Part shown: positions 7,782-14,334 of the stretch, one piece after another | Layout of the letters: each line of letters starts with the position of its first letter | Numbering within the stretch: position 1 is the stretch's first letter | Assembly: GCA_964628515.1 (NCBI GenBank) | Contig: CAZVNZ010000019.1 | Span: 1 to 60,624, forward strand | DNA length: 60,624 nt | Direction of reading: 5' to 3' | From: CAZVNZ01 sp964628515 | GTDB lineage: Bacteria; Bacillota; Clostridia; Christensenellales; Christensenellaceae | Notes under the pieces: generated by a model | What the model saw: only the letters and a program-made list of their open reading frames with translations | What the model was told of the DNA's origin: nothing | Database searches by the model: none | Translations under genes and position numbers: made by a program

Positions 7782-8834
7782 ATGAACTGCAAGCAAAGAG
7801 TTATAAATGCCATAAGCGGTGGCAGTATAGACAGGCTACCTATGTGGTACGGTGCAGAGCCGGGCTTGGACGAAAAACTTAAAAAGGCGCTAAACGCAGT
7901 GTCCTACGAGGATTTACTGCAAAAGCTAAACTCGGATTTCAGAACGGTGCGCCCCAAATATATAGGCCCAAAACTAAACAAATACGAGGACGGCACATTT
8001 GATACCATGTGGGGCATTAAACGTGGTGGCGGTTTTTGGGGCATTGCCCTAAACGCACCCTTAGAATATATTGAGTCCACACAGGAATTGGAAAAATATC
8101 CCTTTCCCAAAACAGAATGGTTTGATGTGGATTTTTCAAAGGAAGATATAAAACTAAGCGAGGAATACGCAATAATAGGTGGAGAATGGGCGCCCTTTTG
8201 GCACGAAGCTTTGGAATTGGTGGGGCTTGAAAAGTTTTTTATGGATTTTCACCTAAACCCCGATTTGGCAACGGCACTTTTAACAAAATGCTTTGAGTTT
8301 CATTACGAAATTAATGAAAAACTATTTACAAAATACGCAAAATACATAGACATCTATTGGTTTGGTAACGATTTTGGACTAACCAACAAACTAATTATGA
8401 ACCCCGATATGTGGCGTAAATTTATTAAACCTCTGCAAGCAAAATTAGCACAACAAGGGCATAAATACGGGCTTAAAGTGGCAATGCACTCCTGTGGAGA
8501 TTTAACCCAAATAATCCCCGATTTAATAGAAATAGGTGTGGAAATTCTAAACCCTATACAAGTTTCCTGTCCTGCTATGGACCCTGTTTACTTAAAAAGA
8601 GAGTACGGCAAAGACTTAGTGTTTTTTGGTGCAATAGACTACAACGAGCTTTTAAGCCACGGCTCTCCCGAAGATGTACGTCGAGGAGTACAAAGTATGG
8701 TGGATATTTTAGGCTACGACGGCAAATATATTATTGCACCCTCTCACGATTTACTTATGCCGGAAGTACCTACGGAAAATATGCTTGCTCTTTATGATGA
8801 AGGGGCTAAGTATTCTACTAAATACGCAAGATAA
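7782..8834 (+). CDS. URO-D superfamily protein 3 (zinc motif kept)
   Basis: This 350-residue URO-D protein has the metal motif MHSCGDL (His236, Cys238) and the late motif IIAPSHDLLMPEVPTEN (His322). Like URO-D 1, it swaps the third MtaA cysteine for a serine-histidine pair. Its start CKQRVINAISGGSIDRLP is the standard opening of the family. The shared HSCG/SH pattern groups proteins 1 and 3 as one subtype, apart from 2 and 4. The gene follows a 67-base gap and has AGAGGT in front. Function is inferred only to the level of a methyltransferase-like or decarboxylase-like barrel. Confidence 0.85.
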   Translation: MNCKQRVINAISGGSIDRLPMWYGAEPGLDEKLKKALNAVSYEDLLQKLNSDFRTVRPKYIGPKLNKYEDGTFDTMWGIKRGGGFWGIALNAPLEYIESTQELEKYPFPKTEWFDVDFSKEDIKLSEEYAIIGGEWAPFWHEALELVGLEKFFMDFHLNPDLATALLTKCFEFHYEINEKLFTKYAKYIDIYWFGNDFGLTNKLIMNPDMWRKFIKPLQAKLAQQGHKYGLKVAMHSCGDLTQIIPDLIEIGVEILNPIQVSCPAMDPVYLKREYGKDLVFFGAIDYNELLSHGSPEDVRRGVQSMVDILGYDGKYIIAPSHDLLMPEVPTENMLALYDEGAKYSTKYAR

Positions 8835-8852
8835 CAAATAGGAGGCGGCACA

Positions 8853-9587
8853 ATGGAGCTTAACTTAAATAACAAAGTAGCGGTAATTACAGGGGGTGCA
8901 ATGGGCATTGGAGAGGCATCCGCATATATGCTGGCAAAAGAAGGGGCAACCGTTGTTGTTGCAGATTTAAATATAGATGTAGCAAACAAAGTTGCACAAA
9001 ATATTGTTAGTAAGGGTGGACAAAGCATTGCTGTAAAAGTAGATGTTTCCGACCCTTCAAGTATAGAAGATATGCAAAAGCAGGTAGTTGAAAAATACAA
9101 AAAGGCGGATATTTTAGTAAACAGCGCCGGAATTACCTGTTCTTACAATATAGATACCATAACGGTAGAGCAATGGGACAGGATGTTAGGCATTAACTTA
9201 CGTGGCACACATCTTTGCTGTAAAGCCTTTGCCACCCTTATGCGAGAAAACAAATACGGTAAAATAATAAACATTGCATCTATGGCAGGCAGAATGGGCG
9301 GGCTTAAAGCAGGCCCCGATTACTCGGCAAGCAAGGCAGGGGTAATATGCTTAACAAAAAGCTATGCACGGTTTTTTGCTCCCTATGTAACAGTTAATTG
9401 CATTTGTCCCGGAATGATTTTAACACCCATGACACAGGCAAGGAATGACGACCCAAGCATAGTGCCCCTGCAAAAAATAGGAAAAGCGGACGATATTGCC
9501 TACGGCGTGCTGTATTTAGCAAGCGAAATGTCCGACTATATAACAGGAATGTCCGTAGACATAAACGGCGGACTGTATATGAATTAA
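8853..9587 (+). CDS. SDR-family oxidoreductase
   Basis: The 244-residue protein is a classical SDR with TGGAMGIG at residues 14-21, the NSAG motif, the serine in IASMAGR and YSASKAG as the catalytic Tyr/Lys segment. It ends in the usual MSVDINGGLYMN. With a lactonase gene directly after it, an L-fucose- or L-rhamnose-type sugar 1-dehydrogenase giving an aldonolactone is a reasonable reading. SDR substrate assignment from sequence is weak. The AGGAGG ribosome binding site is strong and the gap to the URO-D gene before it is 18 bases. Confidence 0.9.
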   Translation: MELNLNNKVAVITGGAMGIGEASAYMLAKEGATVVVADLNIDVANKVAQNIVSKGGQSIAVKVDVSDPSSIEDMQKQVVEKYKKADILVNSAGITCSYNIDTITVEQWDRMLGINLRGTHLCCKAFATLMRENKYGKIINIASMAGRMGGLKAGPDYSASKAGVICLTKSYARFFAPYVTVNCICPGMILTPMTQARNDDPSIVPLQKIGKADDIAYGVLYLASEMSDYITGMSVDINGGLYMN

Positions 9588-9610
9588 TATCACAATAAAG
9601 AGGTAAAAAA

Positions 9611-10471
9611 ATGTTGTACACAAAACCTATTACAGACACACATTTGCATTTATGGGATATAGAAAAATTCGACTACCCTTGGCTAAAAGGGCAGGAATAC
9701 TTAAAACGCACCTTTACAATAGATGATTTTAAAGAGGATACCAAAGATTTAAACATTGCCAAAATGGTTTTTGTGGAGTGTGATGTCGCCCATTATCAGC
9801 ATATGGAAGAGACGGAGTACGTAACTAACATTGCAAAAACGAAGGATAGCCGTATAGAAGGTATCGTGTGCTTTGCCCCCTTAGAAAAAGGGGCAGAGGT
9901 TAGAGCAGAGCTTGATATTTTAAAGCAAAACCCCTTAATTAAAGGGATAAGACGGATGATTCAATACGAAGAGGATATGGAGTTTTGTTTGCAAAAAAAC
10001 TTTATAGACGGTGTAAAGCTGCTAAAAGAGTACGGTTACACCTTTGATATTACCATAGATTACAGGCATTTTAAAAACACAAACAAGTTTATAGAAAAAG
10101 TGGGTAGCGAGGTAAAAATGATGTTAGACCACTTTGGCAAACCGGGCATAAAGGAAGGCTATTTTGATGATTGGAGCAAAGAAATAGGCATAATGGCACA
10201 GTTTCCCAACGTGTATTGCAAACTTTCCAGCTTACCCTCGGAGGCGGATTGGAAAAATTGGACAAAAGAACAGCTAAAGCCCTATGCTCAAAGGGTTTTA
10301 GAAACATTTGGCTATAACAAAACGGTTTTTGGTGGGGATTGGCCTCCTGTACAGCGTGCATGCTCCTATAACACCTGCGTAGAGCTTACCATGGAGTTTA
10401 CAGAAGGTAGCACCGAGGCGGAAAAGTCACAATTATTTTACACAAACGCCATAGATTTTTACAATTTGTGA
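9611..10471 (+). CDS. Amidohydrolase-family lactonase-like enzyme (COG3618 type)
   Basis: The 286-residue TIM-barrel protein (PF04909) opens with ITDTHLHLWD, carries MMLDHFGKPGI and KLSSL in the middle and ends with VFGGDWPPV, the equivalent of the GSDWP motif in L-fuconolactonase and L-rhamnonolactonase proteins. Such enzymes open sugar lactones made by sugar dehydrogenases. The first-strand HxH and the late Asp are present, so it should be active. It sits 23 bases after an SDR gene, which fits a dehydrogenase-lactonase pair. Related enzymes also act on 2-pyrone-4,6-dicarboxylate, so the sugar assignment rests on context. Confidence 0.85.
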   Translation: MLYTKPITDTHLHLWDIEKFDYPWLKGQEYLKRTFTIDDFKEDTKDLNIAKMVFVECDVAHYQHMEETEYVTNIAKTKDSRIEGIVCFAPLEKGAEVRAELDILKQNPLIKGIRRMIQYEEDMEFCLQKNFIDGVKLLKEYGYTFDITIDYRHFKNTNKFIEKVGSEVKMMLDHFGKPGIKEGYFDDWSKEIGIMAQFPNVYCKLSSLPSEADWKNWTKEQLKPYAQRVLETFGYNKTVFGGDWPPVQRACSYNTCVELTMEFTEGSTEAEKSQLFYTNAIDFYNL

Positions 10472-10479
10472 GGTATACT

Positions 10480-11307
10480 ATGAGAGACTACAAAGTGGAG
10501 GATATGGCGCACATAGGTTGCACCGTACCCGATTTGCAAACAGCGGTTAAGTTCTTTAAAGAGGTACTTAATTTAGAAAATATACGCACACAGTTTATAG
10601 ATTATCCCTATTTATCGGGAGTTGTGGGTATAAAAAATTGCGCAATAGACATTGCTTTTGCAAAAAAAGACGATGCAGACAGGGTAATAGAGCTTTTAGA
10701 CTACAAACCGCCTCACAAAGAAAGCTACATTAACGACGATACTACCATAGGAAGTGGCAGAGTTTGTTACACGGTAGCAAATTTAGATGAGGTTTACACC
10801 AAATGTATAAACAAGGACACCACGGCTATTACGGTTTGCGACTTCGGCAAATACAAAGGCAAACGGCATTTTTTTACAAAGCAAATGCAAATCCCATTTG
10901 AGTTTATAGAAGGGGACGTAACAATGTTAGTTAAGGTAAACTACATTGTGGGGGATTTTAATACCGCACTTAATTATTTTGATGTGCTTTCTTTTGAAAA
11001 AGTTTACGAGGAAGAAGGCGCAGTACAATTAATGTGTGGCAAGGACAGCCTGATTATAGAACTACTTTCACCCCAAAATGTCACATTAAGAAAACAGGAC
11101 AGTATGTCAAGCATGGTAGGAAATATCCATTGTTGTTTTCTTGTAGCAAATATAGAGGCGTTGCATAAGGAATTACTAAATGCAAACGCACTCCCCCAAG
11201 GCAAAATTACTCACATTACTCACGGACTAAACAGCGGGGCATCTGCCGTCTACCTTACAGGCACAGACGGTATTAAAACGGAGCTTTTTCAAGGCAAAAA
11301 GCTGTAA
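10480..11307 (+). CDS. Two-domain VOC (glyoxalase/dioxygenase-fold) protein
   Basis: The 275-residue protein has two vicinal-oxygen-chelate repeats. The first starts DMAHIGCTVPDLQTAVKFF (residues 5-23) and the second MLVKVNYIVGDFNTALNYF (about 150). Members isomerise, epimerise or cleave substrates at a divalent metal. The usual His/Glu ligands are only partly visible (HIG in the first half, FIEG and KTELF at module ends). I chose the ATG at 10480, 7 bases after GAGGT, over the GTG at 10468 which overlaps the lactonase stop. It is last in the operon before the binding-protein gene. An epimerase role on a sugar acid is possible but unproven. Confidence 0.8.
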   Translation: MRDYKVEDMAHIGCTVPDLQTAVKFFKEVLNLENIRTQFIDYPYLSGVVGIKNCAIDIAFAKKDDADRVIELLDYKPPHKESYINDDTTIGSGRVCYTVANLDEVYTKCINKDTTAITVCDFGKYKGKRHFFTKQMQIPFEFIEGDVTMLVKVNYIVGDFNTALNYFDVLSFEKVYEEEGAVQLMCGKDSLIIELLSPQNVTLRKQDSMSSMVGNIHCCFLVANIEALHKELLNANALPQGKITHITHGLNSGASAVYLTGTDGIKTELFQGKKL

Positions 11308-11351
11308 TTTGTAGCTGTTGAAAAAAAGCAACCGCAAAAATAATACTCGAA

Positions 11352-11363
11352 CACAAATTTGTG
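11352..11363. promoter_or_regulatory. 12-bp palindrome before the binding-protein gene
   Basis: CACAAATTTGTG is a perfect palindrome 65 bases before the binding-protein start. It does not resemble the two LacI-type sites at 2064 and 4193. It may be an operator for another regulator or chance in AT-rich DNA. Confidence 0.3.
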
Positions 11364-11427
11364 GATATTACAAGCATAAATTAATATTCACAGTAACAAT
11401 AAAAAATAAAAGGAGATGTAAAAAAAG

Positions 11428-12552
11428 ATGAAAAAACTAACAGTAGTAATCGTACTTGTACTAACAGCAATATTTGTATTTACAGCATGTACACAAGCAC
11501 CTGCCCCTGCACCGGCAAGCGAGGCACCGGCAAGCGAGGCGCCTGCAAGTGAGGCACCGGCAAGCGAGGCACCGGCAAGTGAGGCACCTGCAAGCGAAGC
11601 ACCGGCGGACAAAAAAGTAGTAATCGGCTTTAACAACGGCACAGACACCTTAGACTTCCTAAAAAATGTACACGACGGCATAGAAAGTGAGGCAAAAAAA
11701 GCCGGAGTTGAGCTACTGTACGCAGAATCAAATTTTGACCCCGAGCAAATTTTACCTAACATTAACACATTACTTATGCAGGGCGCAGACGTAATTATAG
11801 ACTTTAACGTAAACGCAGAAATCGGCGGAAACATCGTAGAAGTTTGTAAAGAGAAAGGCGTGCCCGTAATTGGCATAGACGTAGAGTATGTATCTGCAGG
11901 CGGAGATAAATCTTGGTTTATGGGTGCTAACAACCAAAGAAGCGGAGAGCTTGTGGGCGAGGCTATTGCAGATGAAGTGCAAAAGAAGTTTGGCGGCGAG
12001 TTAGAAGAGTTGGTACTTTTCTTTAATTCCGAAAATGGTGATGAAGTTAAAAAGCGTGTTGGCGGTGTTGTAGACGGCCTTAAAAACAAAGGTATTACTT
12101 TAGAGGAAAGCCAAGTTGAGTGGATAGACTTAGGCGGTGGCGGCCCCGATACCACAGTTTCGGGCAAAGACAAATTTACAAGCTGGCTTACAGCAAATCC
12201 TAAAGCAACAAAAGTTGCGGTTGCATGCGTAAACGACGAAACCTCTCAAGGTGTTTTAGCCGCAATCGAAACCATAGGCAGAGAAAAGGATGTAATTTTA
12301 GGCTCTCACGGTGTTTCTCCTCAATACACGGATGCAGTAATGGCAGGCATAGGAGAATGCTGGATAGGCTCTACGGCTTATTATCCTGAAAGATACGGCG
12401 AATACCTGATTCCTCTTGCAATAGACCTTGCAACAGGCAAAAACACCAATCCGGACGACAAAGTAACTATGGACCACGTATTTGTATTGCGTGATATGGT
12501 ACCTCAATATCTAAAAGATAAAGAAGCATATCAAGCAACATGGACTAACTAA
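11428..12552 (+). CDS. Sugar ABC transporter substrate-binding lipoprotein (orphan)
   Basis: The 374-residue protein has a lipoprotein signal peptide ending in the lipobox FTAC, a linker of six SEAPA-type repeats, and a periplasmic-binding-protein type I (RbsB-like) domain from VVIGFNNGTDTLDF onward. It should catch a sugar or related solute outside the membrane and hand it to an ABC permease. No permease or ATPase gene lies beside it. The only sugar ABC core in the window is at 39954-42447, and the binding protein there has the same kind of linker. AAAGGAG precedes the ATG and a terminator follows, so the gene is the end of the rightward run. Confidence 0.9.
   Translation: MKKLTVVIVLVLTAIFVFTACTQAPAPAPASEAPASEAPASEAPASEAPASEAPASEAPADKKVVIGFNNGTDTLDFLKNVHDGIESEAKKAGVELLYAESNFDPEQILPNINTLLMQGADVIIDFNVNAEIGGNIVEVCKEKGVPVIGIDVEYVSAGGDKSWFMGANNQRSGELVGEAIADEVQKKFGGELEELVLFFNSENGDEVKKRVGGVVDGLKNKGITLEESQVEWIDLGGGGPDTTVSGKDKFTSWLTANPKATKVAVACVNDETSQGVLAAIETIGREKDVILGSHGVSPQYTDAVMAGIGECWIGSTAYYPERYGEYLIPLAIDLATGKNTNPDDKVTMDHVFVLRDMVPQYLKDKEAYQATWTN
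11512..11607 (+). repeat. 15-bp coding tandem repeat (SEAPA linker)
   Basis: About six 15-base units encode Ser-Glu-Ala-Pro-Ala repeats between lipid anchor and binding domain. Units differ only at a few third positions, so the array is probably young and able to change copy number. A matching array lies at 43414-43490 in the other binding-protein gene. Confidence 0.85.
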
Positions 12553-12599
12553 GTGAGTTCTCTTATATAGAGTGACTTTTCTTCTTAAAAACCAAGAGG

Positions 12600-12623
12600 G
12601 GCTACCGTTGGGTAGCCTTTTTT
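12600..12623 (+). terminator. Intrinsic terminator after the binding-protein gene
   Basis: GGCTACC (12600-12606), loop GTTG, GGTAGCC (12611-12617) and six T residues form a textbook rho-independent terminator. It lies between two convergent genes. For the leftward URO-D 4 gene the complementary strand lacks a comparable T-run. Confidence 0.9.
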
Positions 12624-12633
12624 GGTTGATTAT

Positions 12634-13887
12634 TTATCTAACCCCGTAAGTTAAGGTAGTTTCAAACATTGCCTCTATATTTTCCGTTTTTGCATCGTCT
12701 ATCATGGTACCGCTGTCCATAATAAAACCACCACCTCCGGCGCAGGTGTCTATAAGCATTTTGCAGTAGTCCACAACCTCTTGTTTGCTACCGTAGCTTA
12801 AGGTTACAGCCGGTACATTGCCCATTATGCAGGAGTGTCCGCCCAAGGCTTTTTTTGCGTTCTTCATATCCGTATACTCAAAAGAAAAAATACATTTATT
12901 GGGGGGTACTTCTTTTAAATACTCAAGACGGCTGTTGTAAGCGCCTTCCACATACAGCACAGGGGTAAGTCCTGCCCCGGCAACGGCGGTTATATACTTT
13001 AGCAAGGAGGGCCAGTAAAACTTTTTAAACTGCTCGTCGGACATAAATTCGTCCACGCCTTTATGTAGCCAAAACCACACAAAAGGGGTGGATTTTCCGC
13101 TACATCCTGCAATAGTATCCTTAATAGCAAAATCCGTAACCACATCAATAAGCGCTAAAAGCTCTTCCGGTCTGTCGTACATATCCATTAATATTTCCAC
13201 CGTACCACGCATGGAGTCGCCAATCATATCAAAGGGTGCATAGGCAAAACCTGCGTACAGTAGGGGGATTCCTAAAACGTCCTTCATTTTTTGTCCGTAG
13301 CTGCCTAAGTTTGCAAACCATTCGTTTAACTGCTTGCCCGTTTTTACAAGTGCCTCTAAGGATGCTATTACCTCGGGGTCGGAAAAGGCGGCAAACTCAC
13401 CCATATGTCCAAACCACATGGAGTTTCTGAAATCCACCTTAGCTAAACCCTTTAAGTTGCCAAAACTGCGTGGTATCCATTTATTCATCATAAATTTTGT
13501 CATGTCGGCGATTGCCTCGGGGTACTCGTCTGCCTTCATGTACTCCCCCTCAACATACTGATACATAGTATTGTGGTCTTCAATATGCTTGCCCGGCCAT
13601 CTAAACCAAGTAATATCCGAGCTTTCCATATAGTTTGTGGGGTAAAACAAGATAGGGTCCCAACCTAAATCCGGTTGAAAATGCTCATAAAAAACATCGT
13701 AAGCATGGGATGCTTTAGAAAAATCCTCCATAGCCTCCTTAATGGTACAGGTGTTTGCATAATATATAGGGAATGCTTGAAAAACAGGCACAATAGGCAC
13801 TCTGTCAGGCTCGCTAACCCTAACGGCATCCATAACCCTTTTTAAACGTGCGTTGTATTGCTCCTTAACATTTTGTGTGTTACTCAT
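12634..13887 (-). CDS. URO-D superfamily protein 4 (zinc motif lost)
   Basis: The 417-residue protein is a longer, divergent URO-D member. The family opening is seen in MDAVRVSEPDRVPIVPVFQA. The barrel segment that holds HxCG elsewhere reads LYVEGAYNSRLEYLKE, so no His or Cys ligand remains. The late segment is GGFIMDSGTMIDDAKTEN. It resembles a subgroup found in anaerobe methyl-transfer clusters, but I cannot assign a substrate. It is transcribed leftward toward the terminator, opposite to the other island genes, and has AAGGAG in front of the ATG. It is probably its own transcription unit. Confidence 0.8.
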   Translation of the reverse strand: MSNTQNVKEQYNARLKRVMDAVRVSEPDRVPIVPVFQAFPIYYANTCTIKEAMEDFSKASHAYDVFYEHFQPDLGWDPILFYPTNYMESSDITWFRWPGKHIEDHNTMYQYVEGEYMKADEYPEAIADMTKFMMNKWIPRSFGNLKGLAKVDFRNSMWFGHMGEFAAFSDPEVIASLEALVKTGKQLNEWFANLGSYGQKMKDVLGIPLLYAGFAYAPFDMIGDSMRGTVEILMDMYDRPEELLALIDVVTDFAIKDTIAGCSGKSTPFVWFWLHKGVDEFMSDEQFKKFYWPSLLKYITAVAGAGLTPVLYVEGAYNSRLEYLKEVPPNKCIFSFEYTDMKNAKKALGGHSCIMGNVPAVTLSYGSKQEVVDYCKMLIDTCAGGGGFIMDSGTMIDDAKTENIEAMFETTLTYGVR

Positions 13888-13948
13888 AAATATAAACTCC
13901 TTAAATAAAAATTTGGGATTTGCTTGCCGATACTTAATTGCGAATGTG

Positions 13949-13958
13949 TATACGTATA
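13949..13958. promoter_or_regulatory. TATACGTATA palindrome upstream of URO-D 4
   Basis: A perfect 10-bp palindrome lies about 60 bases before the URO-D 4 start, in AT-rich DNA that also offers several TATAAT-like strings. It could be an operator. It does not match the LacI-type sites of the same island. Confidence 0.3.
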
Positions 13959-14101
13959 ATGTATTATTATATTCATATTTTAAAGCTTTTTTTACTAAAA
14001 ATCAATAGGTTTTGTGGATTTTTAAGTTTAATTGTACCCCTCCCTTGCCAACCAAACAATCAACCGCTATAATAATACTATCAAAAAAAAGGAGAGAAAA
14101 T

Positions 14102-14311
14102 ATGACTCATTTTTGCAACTGCGTAGTTAAACAATGCCCAAAACACCCACAAAACCACAACGAAGGGTGCGACCCCTGTATAAAAGATAATTTAGAAAAT
14201 AAGAAAATCCCCACTTGCTTTTTTCTTGCCGTAAGTGAGGATGTCAGCGATGTCAGCGACTACTCTATTAAGGGTTTTGTGGATTTTTATTTGGGGGCGG
14301 AGGGGAAATAG
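14102..14311 (+). CDS. Small cysteine-rich protein, DUF6485-like
   Basis: The ATG at 14102 follows AAAGGAGAG and gives a 69-residue protein. The pattern is CNCVVKQCPKH, then NEGCDPCIKDNL, then KIPTCFF: seven Cys (six in the first 37 residues) with a His, suggesting a zinc or iron-sulfur knuckle. The C-x-C, CxxCI and IP-x-CFF elements resemble the small DUF6485 family found in anaerobic Firmicutes. Its role is unknown. It converges on the surface-protein gene with a 9-base gap. Confidence 0.65.
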   Translation: MTHFCNCVVKQCPKHPQNHNEGCDPCIKDNLENKKIPTCFFLAVSEDVSDVSDYSIKGFVDFYLGAEGK

Positions 14312-14334
14312 TGTTAGTGTTTACCCCCTAACAC
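14311..14334. terminator. Hairpin shared by two convergent 3' ends
   Basis: GTGTTAG (14311-14317) and CTAACAC (14328-14334) form a 7-bp stem that overlaps the stop codon of the small Cys-rich gene and the last codons of the surface-protein gene. There is no T-run, so it may stabilise the 3' ends more than terminate. Confidence 0.4.

Noticed and set aside
11512..11607. Regular 15-bp repeats that might look like a CRISPR array
   Set aside because: The units are in frame within a lipoprotein gene, have no spacers and code for SEAPA repeats.
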